Part shown: positions 8,769 through 17,463 of the stretch, piece after piece
Layout: each line of letters opens with the position of its first letter
How positions within the stretch are numbered: the stretch's first letter is position 1
DNA from: Exiguobacterium sp. TNDT2
GTDB taxonomy: Bacteria > Bacillota > Bacilli > Exiguobacteriales > Exiguobacteriaceae
Direction of reading: 5' to 3'
DNA length: 64,000 bases
Assembly: GCF_003331145.1 (NCBI RefSeq)
Contig: NZ_QLVE01000004.1
Location: forward strand, 62,001-126,000
Notes under the pieces: generated by a model
The model's input: only the letters and a program-made list of their open reading frames with translations
Told to the model about the DNA's origin: nothing
The model's database searches: none
Position numbers and translations under genes: made by a program

Positions 8769-9671
8769 TTAAACTGATTTTTGTCGAGCGGGCGCGGTCG
8801 TCTGCTTCTGACTCCGATACGCATGATATGCCAAATACGAGATAATCCCGAAGTAGCAGGTGATCAAGAACGCGTGGAGGAGCGGCACGTATGTGGCATG
8901 TCCCCCGAGGACGATCCACGCCCCCGTACCGACTTGAAGCAAGATGAAGCACAAGGATGCCCACATCCCGGTCTCGACGAGCCGGTTCGTCTCCCGTCGC
9001 GCCAAGTACAACACGTATAGCGTATAGAAGACAAGCAGTGCGGCCATGATCCGGTGCCCCATTTGGACGTACGACTCGAACGTCCAGACGTCTTGGCTAC
9101 AGACCGGCCAGCCGACGCACGCATACGTCGCGCCGAGGTGACGGACGTAAGCACCCGTATAGACGACGACCATCGTATAAATCGTCAAGCCGTAAAGGTG
9201 AATCTTCAATCGTTCGGAGACGGCCCGATGGACGCGTTCTCCTTCGAACAAGAGGATTGTCAGAATGAGCAGCGATGCGAACGAGACGAGCGAGATGCCG
9301 AAGTGGAGCGCGAGAATCGCGTCCGACTGTTGCCAGATGACGGCCCCGGCGCCGATAATCGATTGGATGAGCATAAAAATGAACGCGAGGAATGCGAACA
9401 CTTTGACGTCATAACGGTTCTTGACGACCGCGAACGTCCAAACCGTCAACGCGATGATGAGGAGACCCTCGATGCCGGAGACGACACGGTGACTGTACTC
9501 GATCATCGTCTCGACGCTCGGGTTCGTCGGAATCAGTTTCCCGTGGCAGAGCGGCCAGTCTGTACCGCACCCGTCGCCGGAGTCGGTCTTCGTCACGGTT
9601 CCACCCATGATGAGAACGAGCATCATCCCGAGCGTGACGAGTGCTGAAAATAGTGCGAGTTTTTTATGCAT
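8769..9671 (-). CDS. ctaA: Haem A synthase CtaA
   Basis: A 300-residue membrane protein with about eight helices that oxidises the methyl group of haem O to give haem A for the caa3 oxidase. Visible signatures are the N-terminal GGTVTKTDSGDGCGTDWPLCHG and EYSHRVVSG segments, and in the second half the GATYACVGWPVCSQDVW pair of cysteines and QMGHR. The start at 9671 is chosen over 9701 because AGGTGG lies seven bases upstream. It is transcribed divergently from ctaB, as in Bacillus. Both genes share a regulatory region with a cre-like site. Confidence 0.95.
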   Translation of the reverse strand: MHKKLALFSALVTLGMMLVLIMGGTVTKTDSGDGCGTDWPLCHGKLIPTNPSVETMIEYSHRVVSGIEGLLIIALTVWTFAVVKNRYDVKVFAFLAFIFMLIQSIIGAGAVIWQQSDAILALHFGISLVSFASLLILTILLFEGERVHRAVSERLKIHLYGLTIYTMVVVYTGAYVRHLGATYACVGWPVCSQDVWTFESYVQMGHRIMAALLVFYTLYVLYLARRETNRLVETGMWASLCFILLQVGTGAWIVLGGHATYVPLLHAFLITCYFGIISYLAYHAYRSQKQTTAPARQKSV

Positions 9672-9782
9672 TCGTTTCCACCTGCTTTTGAGAAAAATCA
9701 CTAGAATTGTGCCTTGTCAGTTTATATTTTTTTCGCCATACTTATTATACGGCTTTACGTCGTAAAAACGAAACGGAAAAGC

Positions 9783-9797
9783 TTGCAATCGCTATCA
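9783..9797. promoter_or_regulatory. CcpA cre-like site
   Basis: TTGCAATCGCTATCA matches every fixed position of the cre consensus WTGNAANCGNWNNCW. It lies roughly 45–60 bases upstream of the predicted ctaA start point, and also upstream of ctaB. Glucose repression of cytochrome oxidase genes is established in Bacillus, so carbon catabolite control here is plausible. CcpA itself is not in the window. Confidence 0.55.
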
Positions 9798-9832
9798 AAA
9801 TCGTTATTCTAGTATTAGCGTAGCGTTTTTGC

Positions 9833-9848
9833 TGTGACAATCATCACA
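9833..9848. promoter_or_regulatory. Fnr/CRP-family binding box
   Basis: TGTGA-N6-TCACA is the exact Bacillus Fnr consensus and also the CRP-type consensus. If TATTTT at 9870–9875 is the -10 of a ctaB promoter, the box would be centred close to -41.5, the standard class II activator position. Which CRP-family protein would bind is not known. Confidence 0.5.
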
Positions 9849-10002
9849 CGTCTGTCACAAAAAACTAGCTATTTTACAAGCATAAACGACGTATTCTTTT
9901 TGAAAATATGGTATCTTTGTTATGAGTTAGGTGAACTTTGTTCATATTGTGTTTTTTCTGTGAAAAGAATACGAGGATTTCGTGATTAGTAGGGGGGTCA
10001 GT

Positions 10003-10923
10003 ATGACAAAAGTCAACCCAGGGACAATGGCAGAAGTAGAATATACAGAATCCGCCTCGTTCCGCGACTATGTTGCTCTGGCAAAAATGGGAATCGTCCG
10101 CGCCAATCTATTGTTGGTGTTCGCCGGTTTTTTTGTGGCAGCAACATATCAGAGTGATACGCCAGTACTTTATTTGTTTGAAGTTTGGCCACAACTCTTA
10201 TTAACGATGTTAGGAAGCGCGCTCGTCATCTCCGGGAGTTGTTACCTAAACAACTTCGTGGACCGTGATATCGATTACTTGATGGGACGTACAGACAACC
10301 GACCAAGTGTCACCGGGAAAATTTCGGGAGAACGGATTTTGCTCCTTGGATTAACGCAACTCGCGATTGGGACATTGCTCTTATTGATCGTGTCGTATGT
10401 GGCAGCAGTCTTCGGTTTAATCGGGGCATTTTTTTATGTCGTTATTTATACGATGTGGCTTAAACGGACGCATACGTTGAACACGGTCGTCGGCAGCATC
10501 TCCGGAGCGGTACCGCCGCTAATCGGTTGGGCAGCCATCGATCCCGCGCTTCATATCGATGCGTGGCTCATGTTCCTCGTCATGTTCTTGTGGCAACCGC
10601 CACACTTCCTCGCGCTCGCCATGCGCCGTGTCGAGGAGTATCGAGCGGCTGGCATTCCGATGTTACCGGTCGTCAACGGCTTTGCGATCACTAAGCGCCA
10701 AATCATTTGGTGGATCGCGACACTCATTCCAGCGTCGCTTTTGTTCTTGCATTACGGTTTGATTTACGTGATCGTCGCGGCCGGTCTTGGGGGCTACTGG
10801 TTATATCTCGGCTTGAAAGGTTTCAAGGCCGAAGATGAGATCAAGTGGGCAAACAAAATGTTCTTTTATTCATTGATTTATTTAGTCGTGTGGATTGTCA
10901 CGCTGGTATTGACGGCACTTTGA
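10003..10923 (+). CDS. ctaB: Protohaem IX farnesyltransferase (haem O synthase) CtaB
   Basis: A 306-residue UbiA-family prenyltransferase that attaches a farnesyl group to haem B, giving haem O, the substrate of CtaA. The Asp-rich site [19 protein letters not shown] near residues 80–98 binds the prenyl diphosphate, and about nine membrane segments follow. ATG 10003 is preceded by AGGGGGG with good spacing; the upstream GTG at 9982 has none. It heads the ctaB–ctaF oxidase operon, 60 bases before ctaC, with no terminator between. Confidence 0.95.
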   Translation: MTKVNPGTMAEVEYTESASFRDYVALAKMGIVRANLLLVFAGFFVAATYQSDTPVLYLFEVWPQLLLTMLGSALVISGSCYLNNFVDRDIDYLMGRTDNRPSVTGKISGERILLLGLTQLAIGTLLLLIVSYVAAVFGLIGAFFYVVIYTMWLKRTHTLNTVVGSISGAVPPLIGWAAIDPALHIDAWLMFLVMFLWQPPHFLALAMRRVEEYRAAGIPMLPVVNGFAITKRQIIWWIATLIPASLLFLHYGLIYVIVAAGLGGYWLYLGLKGFKAEDEIKWANKMFFYSLIYLVVWIVTLVLTAL

Positions 10924-10983
10924 TAGTCGCACTCACTATAAAGAAACCATTGCACATCATTTTGGGAGAAAGTGGGGATTGTT

Positions 10984-12000
10984 GTGAAATCATTTAAGAA
11001 GTTTCTGTTTGGCATCGTCCCGATGATGATGTTCGCACTACTGTTATCAGGGTGCGGCGTAGAGGGATTGTCTGCATTGAAGCCGATGGGAGAGGGAGCT
11101 GAGATTCAGCTTCGCATCATTCTCATCAGTTTGGCAATCATGCTCTTTGTACTTGTCATCGTAACGATTATTTACGTGTACGTACTCATGAAATTCCGTC
11201 GGAAAGATGAATCGATTCCGAAGCAAGTCGAAGGAAGCAGCACGCTCGAGATGATTTGGACAGTCGTGCCGATCATCTTGCTCATCATTCTCGCTGTTCC
11301 GACGATCACGACGACAGTCGAACTTGCGAAAGCGAAAGAAGCGAAAAAAGAAGAAGAAATCAATGTCACGGCCAACCTTTACTGGTGGGAATTTGAATAT
11401 CCGAACGCAGGCGTGGTCACGGGTCAAGAACTCGTCATCCCGGTCGGTAAGCGTGTCGGCATCAACTTGACATCGAAAGACGTCATTCACTCGTTCTGGG
11501 TACCGGCCTTGTCAGGTAAGACGGACACGAACCCAGGCCTTGATAACGAGATGTGGTTGCATGCAAATGAACCAGGTACGTTCTACGGGAAATGTGCCGA
11601 GCTTTGCGGACCTTCACACGCACTCATGGACTTCAAAGTCATCGCACTCGAGCAAGAAGAGTACGACCAGTGGCTAGAAGACATGAAAGCACAGCAAGAC
11701 GCGAACACAGAAAACCTCGTTGCAGATAACCAAAACTTGACGACAGGTGAGGCCGTGTACGTCGAGAGCTGCTTGAGCTGTCACGGTGGCGGGAAAGTCG
11801 CGCCGAGCTTGACGAACTTTGGTGATCGCGAATGGTTGGCGGGTTACCTCGAAAACAACGAAGAGAAGTTGAAAGAATGGATTCGCGACCCACAAGAATT
11901 GAAACAAGGCGCGCTCATGCCTGGCTTCGGTGAAGGCCAAATCAGTGATGAAGAGTTAGATGCACTCGTTGACTTCTTGTACGATCAGAAGATTGACTAA
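10984..12000 (+). CDS. ctaC: caa3 cytochrome c oxidase subunit II with fused cytochrome c domain
   Basis: A 338-residue lipoprotein. A signal peptide ends in a lipobox (LLSGC) with Cys24 as the lipidated residue, followed by two membrane helices. The cupredoxin domain binds CuA through Cys204, Cys208 and a nearby His (GKCAELCGPSH). The C-terminal region is a c-type cytochrome domain with CxxCH (Cys263, Cys266, His267) and a distal Met ligand in LMPGF, the hallmark of caa3 rather than aa3 oxidases. GTG 10984 is preferred because the signal peptide starts there; GTG 10972 would sit too near its ribosome site. Confidence 0.95.
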   Translation: MKSFKKFLFGIVPMMMFALLLSGCGVEGLSALKPMGEGAEIQLRIILISLAIMLFVLVIVTIIYVYVLMKFRRKDESIPKQVEGSSTLEMIWTVVPIILLIILAVPTITTTVELAKAKEAKKEEEINVTANLYWWEFEYPNAGVVTGQELVIPVGKRVGINLTSKDVIHSFWVPALSGKTDTNPGLDNEMWLHANEPGTFYGKCAELCGPSHALMDFKVIALEQEEYDQWLEDMKAQQDANTENLVADNQNLTTGEAVYVESCLSCHGGGKVAPSLTNFGDREWLAGYLENNEEKLKEWIRDPQELKQGALMPGFGEGQISDEELDALVDFLYDQKID

Positions 12001-12020
12001 CGGGAAAAGGGGGATTTCAC

Positions 12021-13907
12021 GTGGCACAGACCACTGCTATGCAGCAACCGCGTAAATACAATGGCATCATGGATTGGGTTACGACGGTTGACCACAAAAA
12101 AATCGGTATTTTGTATTTGTTCTCAGGAATCTTCTTCCTCCTTCTCGGTGGAATTGAAGCGTTACTTATTCGGTGGCAACTCGTTCGCCCGATGAACGAC
12201 TTCGTCAGCGGCGAAACGTTCAACCAATTGATCACGATGCACGGGACGACGATGATCTTCCTAGCGGCCATGCCGATGCTCTTCGGATTCATGAACGCCG
12301 TCGTACCGCTTCAAATCGGGGCACGCGACGTCGCGTTCCCGTTCATTAACTCACTCGGATTTTGGTTGTTCTTCTTCGGTGGTCTCATGTTGAACCTTAG
12401 CTGGTTCTTCGGCGCCGCACCGAACGCAGGGTGGACGGCTTACGCGCCGCTCTCGACACAACCGGAAGCATCAGGGGTCGATTTCTATGCCCTCGGTCTT
12501 CAAATCTCAGGTTTCGGTTCACTCATGGCCGGGATTAACTTCCTCGTCACGATCTTGAACATGCGTGCACCAGGCATGAAACTCATGCGGATGCCGCTCT
12601 TCACGTGGACGACGTTCGTCGCTTCGGCGTTGATCGTCTTCGCGTTCCCGCCGCTCACAGTCGGCTTGTTCATGTTGATGTTCGAGCGCTTGTTCGGTGC
12701 CGTCTACTTTGATCCGGCAGCCGGCGGTAATGTCGTCATCTGGGAACACCTTTTCTGGATTTTCGGACACCCGGAAGTATATATTTTGATCCTCCCGGCG
12801 TTCGGTATTTTCTCGGAAATTATTCCGACATTCGCTCGTAAACGTCTGTTCGGTTACACAACGATGGTCTTCGCAACGATGCTCATCGGTTTCCTTGGAT
12901 TCATGGTTTGGGTCCACCACATGTTCACGGTCGGTCTCGGACCGGTCGCCAACTCGATCTTCGCTGTCGCGACAATGGCCATCGCCGTGCCGACAGGAGT
13001 CAAGATCTTCAACTGGCTGTTCACGCTATGGGGCGGACAAATCAAGTTCAACGTCGCGATGCTCTACTCGGTCGCATTCATTCCATCGTTCCTCGTCGGG
13101 GGGATGACAGGGGTCATGCTTTCGGTCGCACCGGCCGACTATCAGTATCACGATAGTTACTTCGTTGTCGCTCATTTCCACTACGTTATCGTAGGTGGGG
13201 TTGTCTATGGTCTATTCGCAGGACTTTACTACTGGTTCCCACTCATGTTCGGCAAAGCGCTCTCTGAGAAGCTTGGCTACTGGCAGTTCTGGTTGTTCTT
13301 CATCGGGTTCCACTTGACGTTCTTCCCGCAACACTTCCTCGGATTGTTCGGGATGCCACGCCGCGTCTTCACATACCTTCCGAACCAAGGGTTTGAGACG
13401 ATGAACTTACTGTCGACGATCGGTGCCTTCTTTATGGGTGTGTCGACAATCATCTTGCTCGTCGCTGTCGTCAAGGCATTCTTGTCGAAACAACGCGTCA
13501 AGCCAGACCATTGGGAAGATGGACGTACACTCGAGTGGACGCTTCCTGTACCGACACCAGAATACAACTTTGCACAAACACCGCTCGTCAAAGGTCTCGA
13601 TACGTTCTGGCTCGAAAAAATGGCGGGCAACAAACGGGTCTCTGTAGCTGAACCAGTCGCAGACATCCACATGCCGAACAACTCGCTCATTCCGTTCTTC
13701 ATGTCACTCGGTCTTTTCATCGCCGGGCTTGGAGCGATCTTCCAAATGGATAACACGGTTGTCGGTTGGTCACTCATCGTGATTGGATTACTCATCACAT
13801 TCGTGTCGATGTTCCTCCGTTCATGGATCGACGACCACGGTTTCTACATTCCAAAATCACAGATTGAAGCGGATTTGAAAGCGATTCGTGAGAAAGGAGA
13901 CCAATAA
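12021..13907 (+). CDS. ctaD: caa3 cytochrome c oxidase subunit I
   Basis: This 628-residue catalytic subunit binds haem A and the haem a3–CuB centre. It shows the CuB/haem region WEHLFWIFGHPEVYILILPAFG (His and the cross-linked Tyr), the HH pair in WVHHMFTVG and the haem-ligand segment SYFVVAHFHYVIVGG. The extra C-terminal hydrophobic segments fit Bacillus-type CtaD, which carries part of subunit III. The GTG start at 12021 follows AGGGGG by nine bases. Genes ctaC to ctaF are spaced by 0–20 bases, so they are cotranscribed. Confidence 0.97.
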   Translation: MAQTTAMQQPRKYNGIMDWVTTVDHKKIGILYLFSGIFFLLLGGIEALLIRWQLVRPMNDFVSGETFNQLITMHGTTMIFLAAMPMLFGFMNAVVPLQIGARDVAFPFINSLGFWLFFFGGLMLNLSWFFGAAPNAGWTAYAPLSTQPEASGVDFYALGLQISGFGSLMAGINFLVTILNMRAPGMKLMRMPLFTWTTFVASALIVFAFPPLTVGLFMLMFERLFGAVYFDPAAGGNVVIWEHLFWIFGHPEVYILILPAFGIFSEIIPTFARKRLFGYTTMVFATMLIGFLGFMVWVHHMFTVGLGPVANSIFAVATMAIAVPTGVKIFNWLFTLWGGQIKFNVAMLYSVAFIPSFLVGGMTGVMLSVAPADYQYHDSYFVVAHFHYVIVGGVVYGLFAGLYYWFPLMFGKALSEKLGYWQFWLFFIGFHLTFFPQHFLGLFGMPRRVFTYLPNQGFETMNLLSTIGAFFMGVSTIILLVAVVKAFLSKQRVKPDHWEDGRTLEWTLPVPTPEYNFAQTPLVKGLDTFWLEKMAGNKRVSVAEPVADIHMPNNSLIPFFMSLGLFIAGLGAIFQMDNTVVGWSLIVIGLLITFVSMFLRSWIDDHGFYIPKSQIEADLKAIREKGDQ

Positions 13908-14534
13908 ATGGCACATGCAGTCGAAAAACACCCGGTGACCGGTATTCCGGCCAATCCAGAGAAAGCCACGCTGGAAGGGAAAAATAAATATGTGGCCTTC
14001 TGGTTCTTCCTCGGTGGAGAGACTGTTCTCTTCGCCTCGCTATTCGGAACGTACGTTGGTCTACTGAACTCTGGTGCGCCAGAGGAACTTCGTTCGTACA
14101 ATATCTTTGAGATGGGGCTCGTCTTCTTGATGACGATGCTCCTCCTCACAAGTTCGCTCACAAGTGTTCTCGCCATGATGAACATGAAAGCGAACAACCC
14201 AGGCCGTATGAAGTTTTGGTTGATCGTCACGCTGCTTCTCGGGGCAGGTTTCCTTGGAGCAGAGATTTATGAGTTCATCCACTACTACCACATCGGTCAC
14301 ACGTTCACATCGAGCGCGTTCGGATCGGCGTTCTACACGCTCGTCGGATTCCACGGCGCGCACGTCACATTCGGTCTCCTTTGGATCACGACGCTGTTGA
14401 TTCGCAACTGGAACCGTCCGATCGATGTGTACAATGCACCGAAGTTCTATGTGTCGAGCCTGTACTGGCACTTTATCGACGTCGTATGGGTTTTCATCTT
14501 CTCAATCGTCTACCTCTTAGGGATGGTGAGCTAA
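13908..14534 (+). CDS. ctaE: caa3 cytochrome c oxidase subunit III
   Basis: A 208-residue membrane protein with five predicted helices, the short bacterial form of subunit III. Conserved parts include GAEIYEFIHYY, the HGAHVTFGL loop and the terminal YWHFIDVVWVFIFS. It begins at the base after the ctaD stop, with AAAGGAG inside the ctaD end serving as ribosome site, so translation is probably coupled. Confidence 0.95.
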   Translation: MAHAVEKHPVTGIPANPEKATLEGKNKYVAFWFFLGGETVLFASLFGTYVGLLNSGAPEELRSYNIFEMGLVFLMTMLLLTSSLTSVLAMMNMKANNPGRMKFWLIVTLLLGAGFLGAEIYEFIHYYHIGHTFTSSAFGSAFYTLVGFHGAHVTFGLLWITTLLIRNWNRPIDVYNAPKFYVSSLYWHFIDVVWVFIFSIVYLLGMVS

Positions 14535-14535
14535 C

Positions 14536-14865
14536 ATGGAAAAACAACCAATGAACGAATCGCACAAGCAGTTAGAACTCGAAGTAAAAGCTGAATCGCG
14601 ACGCGAGTATCAACTTCAGTTGATTAGCTTCGCGATGATGATCTTGCTCACATTCATCGCGTTTGGAGCTGTATACGCTGACCTTATGCCGGTGTGGGCG
14701 GCAGGTGGCTTCTTGATCATCCTTGCCATCATTCAAGTGTTCTTGCAGCTCTACATTTTCATGCATATGAACAACCGAGGCAACACGTGGATCGTCGGAA
14801 TGATGTGGCTTGGCATCTTCGTCGCCATCATCACGGTCGCGGCCCTTCGTTTGCTCATTTGGTAA
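14536..14865 (+). CDS. ctaF: caa3 cytochrome c oxidase subunit IV
   Basis: A 109-residue protein with three membrane helices and the conserved end LQLYIFMHMNNRGNTW, typical of COX4_pro subunit IVB. It starts one base after ctaE and ends the structural part of the operon; a terminator follows. Confidence 0.92.
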   Translation: MEKQPMNESHKQLELEVKAESRREYQLQLISFAMMILLTFIAFGAVYADLMPVWAAGGFLIILAIIQVFLQLYIFMHMNNRGNTWIVGMMWLGIFVAIITVAALRLLIW

Positions 14866-14872
14866 ATGTGAC

Positions 14873-14917
14873 AAAGGATTGAACATCTGTGGAAACATAG
14901 ATGATTCAGTCCTTTTT
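14873..14917 (+). terminator. Intrinsic terminator of the ctaB–ctaF operon
   Basis: AAAGGATTGA…CATCTGTGG pairs imperfectly with CATAGATG…TTCAGTCCTTT, followed by a T run at 14913–14917. Confidence 0.75.
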
Positions 14918-14999
14918 GCTTTACTTCAAAAATAAAGGAATAGTAATCTTGAAGTGAACGGTTTCATCGGTTTGGGAGAGAAAGAAAAGGGGTGAAGGG

Positions 15000-15923
15000 A
15001 TGCTCTGGAACACATCAGAGCTACTCACACAGTTCGATTGGACGACGCTTTGGAGTCCATGGTTCGGATTGTTGATGGTAGGGTTGTACGTCCTCTATGC
15101 GGTCGTCACAGAGAAGATGGCGAAGCGAGGATACGAGTCGACCACGTTGCTGCAAAAGTTTAGCATGTTATCCGCCATTTTATTGTATTACATCGGTTTC
15201 GGCAGTCCGGTCGATGTGCTCGCGCACATCATTTTCTCGGTGCATATGTTACAGATGGTGCTCGTCTATGTGCTCGCACCGGCGCTCGTCGTGTACGGGA
15301 TGCCGTATTGGGTGTTTGAAAAATTATTTAGCTATAAGGTGATTGGGCCGACGCTCAAATTTATGACAAAACCTTTGATTGCACTCGTTTTGTTCAATGC
15401 ACTATTCACGTTCTACCATATGCCGTTCATCTTTGATTATGTGTTGACGAATTATGGTGTGCATAAAGTGTTCCACGGCGCTCTCGTCGTCTTCAGTTTG
15501 ACGATGTGGTATCCGGTCATCGCACCGTTCCTCTCGGATGAAGAGGAAGGCATGTCTGATTTGAAGCGGATGGTGTATATTATTGCGAATGGTGTGCTCT
15601 TGACGCCGGCATGTGCGTTCATCATCTTCAGCCAAGGCATCTTGTATGACGCCTATACGGACGCGGAGACGTTCGCGACAGTGCTCGGGTACTGTATGCC
15701 GAACGGAGATGTATCCGGCCTTGATTTGAACGCGCTCATGGCTGCGACGAACAGCGCCCTTGAAGACCAACGTTTCGGCGGGGTGTTGATGAAGCTCGGT
15801 CAAGAAGTCGTCTATGGTTTCTTCTTCGGTTGGACGTTCTTCGGCTGGGTACGCCGGACAAAATCGCTTGCACTTGATGAAGGCATGTCGTTCACACCGC
15901 ATGAACCAAAAGAGAAAAATTGA
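15000..15923 (+). CDS. ctaG: Cytochrome c oxidase assembly factor CtaG
   Basis: A 307-residue protein with about seven membrane segments of the caa3-type CtaG family, needed for formation of active caa3 oxidase in B. subtilis, probably in CuA/CuB insertion. ATG 15000 follows AGGGGTGAAGGG. It comes after a terminator, so it either has its own promoter or is reached by readthrough. It opens an assembly gene group (ctaG, DUF420, sco, small Asp23-like gene). Confidence 0.92.
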   Translation: MLWNTSELLTQFDWTTLWSPWFGLLMVGLYVLYAVVTEKMAKRGYESTTLLQKFSMLSAILLYYIGFGSPVDVLAHIIFSVHMLQMVLVYVLAPALVVYGMPYWVFEKLFSYKVIGPTLKFMTKPLIALVLFNALFTFYHMPFIFDYVLTNYGVHKVFHGALVVFSLTMWYPVIAPFLSDEEEGMSDLKRMVYIIANGVLLTPACAFIIFSQGILYDAYTDAETFATVLGYCMPNGDVSGLDLNALMAATNSALEDQRFGGVLMKLGQEVVYGFFFGWTFFGWVRRTKSLALDEGMSFTPHEPKEKN

Positions 15924-15946
15924 ATGAAGTCAAAGGGGAAACTACG

Positions 15947-16408
15947 ATGAACTATCTTGCCTTGATCAGCGTGACATTCATTGTCATCAGTGCTGTTTTA
16001 GTCGCGATCGGATGGACGATTATCGCACGTGATCGCCGCAACGTCGACAAACATAAAAAAGTCATGACGGCCGCCGCGATTGCCGCGACAACATTCTTCA
16101 TCCTTTACGTATCGCGCACAATCTTTGTCGGAAATACTGCCTTTGGAGGCCCAGATTCAGTGAAGCCATACTATTTGGCGTTCATGATCTTCCATATCTT
16201 GCTTGCGACGACAGGCGGGGTCCTCGGCTTGATTACGCTTTACCTCGGCTATAAGAATAAAGTCGAGAAACACCGGAAAATCGGCCCGAAAGCTTCGGTC
16301 GTCTGGTTCTTCACGGCAATTACAGGTGTAATGGTATATGTCCTCCTGTACGTCGCCTATGACCCAGGTGAGACGACGAACGTCTTCCGTGCCATTATCG
16401 GCGGGTGA
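15947..16408 (+). CDS. DUF420 membrane protein (YozB-like)
   Basis: A 153-residue protein with four predicted membrane helices and conserved charged loops (FHILLATTGGVLGL, Lys/Arg-rich KHRKIGPKASVVW). ATG 15947 is chosen because AAAGGGGAA precedes it; an ATG at 15920 overlapping the ctaG end lacks one. DUF420 proteins commonly neighbour cytochrome oxidase and Sco genes and are suspected of a role in oxidase biogenesis, but no activity is proven to my knowledge. Confidence 0.85.
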   Translation: MNYLALISVTFIVISAVLVAIGWTIIARDRRNVDKHKKVMTAAAIAATTFFILYVSRTIFVGNTAFGGPDSVKPYYLAFMIFHILLATTGGVLGLITLYLGYKNKVEKHRKIGPKASVVWFFTAITGVMVYVLLYVAYDPGETTNVFRAIIGG

Positions 16409-16426
16409 ATCGAGAGGGGGGAAAGG

Positions 16427-17041
16427 ATGAAACGGAATAGCTATATGACGGTCGGATTGACGGTCGCCATGTTGGTGGCGATTGGCGTGGCCTCGTACTT
16501 CTTTTTCTTTAAAGAAGAGGACTTGCCCGTCATCCAAGAACCGACCCCGTTCACGTTGACGAACGCACTCGACGGTCAGTCATACGATTCGGATAACGGC
16601 AAAGTCAAAATTGTCACGTTCTTCTATACGAATTGTCCGGACATCTGCCCGCTCACGTTGCGTGACTTCATGAAGCTCGAGCAAGAGCTGAAGGCGAACG
16701 GTCTATACGGGACGGACGTTGAGCTCGTTGCCATCACGGTCGACCCTGAAGTCGACACCGTTCCGGTTCTTGAGAACTATGGGGCGGCGTTCCAAGCCGA
16801 ACCGACGGGCTGGAAGATGTTGACCGGAGACAAGGCCGATATCGACCGCATCACACGTCAGCTTCAGTTCTATTATTCGAAAGCGAACAGCGGCCTCGTC
16901 ACACATGCGACGACGATGTACATCATCGACCGCGAGCATGATGTCCGCGCGGTCGCCCAGATGGCGACGGCAGGAGAGAAACCAGTCGACATCGAAACCA
17001 TTATGGATGACGTGTTAGTACTCGCGGCAGAAAAGGAGTGA
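16427..17041 (+). CDS. SCO1/SenC-family copper chaperone
   Basis: A 204-residue membrane-anchored thioredoxin-like protein. One N-terminal helix (about residues 5–26) is followed by an extracellular domain with the copper-binding motif CPDIC (Cys70 and Cys74) and the distal His160 in VTHATTMY. The fold family delivers copper to the CuA site of subunit II, fitting its place beside the cta genes. The start has a very strong GGGGGGAAAGG site. Homologous to B. subtilis YpmQ (BsSco). Confidence 0.93.
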   Translation: MKRNSYMTVGLTVAMLVAIGVASYFFFFKEEDLPVIQEPTPFTLTNALDGQSYDSDNGKVKIVTFFYTNCPDICPLTLRDFMKLEQELKANGLYGTDVELVAITVDPEVDTVPVLENYGAAFQAEPTGWKMLTGDKADIDRITRQLQFYYSKANSGLVTHATTMYIIDREHDVRAVAQMATAGEKPVDIETIMDDVLVLAAEKE

Positions 17042-17046
17042 AGAAG

Positions 17047-17319
17047 ATGAATGATACGATGGCTGTCATCGGCAATGATTATTCTTACGGGGATGTGACG
17101 ATTGCCGAACGGGCGATCGAGAATTTGATTGCCTGCAGCGCGATTGAATTCGGATTGCGTGAAGTAAAAATCGTGTCTCTATCGAAAGCGCGATACGATT
17201 ATCAAATCATTGCACCCGTCTCGCTCGTCGAGGCTGAACGCTTATATCGCTATGTACGCGACCAGTTCGACTTGTTGCTCGGACAAGTCGATGTAACGCT
17301 TAACGTCATCGGAGTATAA
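17047..17319 (+). CDS. Small Asp23/Gls24-like protein (tentative)
   Basis: A 90-residue soluble protein. ATG 17047 is chosen since GGAG lies eight bases upstream; a GTG at 17038 overlaps the sco stop. The pattern GDVTIAERAIENLIA…VKIVSLSK…VRDQFDLLLGQVDVTLNVIGV resembles the beta/alpha core of the Asp23 (Gls24) family, which ends in a similar V-x-V-x-V-x-G strand. The similarity is judged by eye and weak. Tight coupling to sco and a following terminator make it the last gene of the oxidase assembly unit. Function unknown. Confidence 0.55.
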   Translation: MNDTMAVIGNDYSYGDVTIAERAIENLIACSAIEFGLREVKIVSLSKARYDYQIIAPVSLVEAERLYRYVRDQFDLLLGQVDVTLNVIGV

Positions 17320-17352
17320 AAATGGAGAACCTCGGCCAGGTTCTCCATTTTT
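17318..17352 (+). terminator. Intrinsic terminator of the ctaG–sco unit
   Basis: A perfect 15-bp stem, AAAAATGGAGAACCT with AGGTTCTCCATTTTT, overlaps the last stop codon. Confidence 0.93.
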
Positions 17353-17381
17353 GTTGAGCGGGCACAAGAAAACCCATTTGC

Positions 17382-17428
17382 TAAGGAAAACAGAGGAGCG
17401 TCATCCCAAACGGGACGACGCTCCTCTG
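17382..17428 (-). terminator. Intrinsic terminator of the yugN-like gene
   Basis: Read on the minus strand, CAGAGGAGCGTC…GGGA pairs with its complement (17391–17428, one bulge) and is followed by a T-rich tail. Confidence 0.8.
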
Positions 17429-17463
17429 TCCAAAATCAGTTGAAGTTTTTCAGTGCCCTCTGC

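Larger units (their letters stand above)
9672..10002. other. Divergent ctaA–ctaB intergenic region
   Basis: About 330 bases without a gene. On the minus strand a TATAAT (complement of 9744–9749) can serve ctaA; its -35 is weak. On the plus strand, possible -10 elements for ctaB are TATTTT (9870–9875) and TATGAG (9921–9926, preceded by TG). A cre-like site, an Fnr/CRP box and an extra TGTCACA half-site (9853–9859) lie between them. A small dyad GAAC-TTT-GTTC occurs near 9932–9942. Confidence 0.6.

Noticed and set aside
9853-9859. TGTGACA…TGTCACA read as a single long-spaced operator
   Set aside because: The closer TGTGA-N6-TCACA within it fits a known consensus better; the distant TGTCACA is kept only as an extra half-site.
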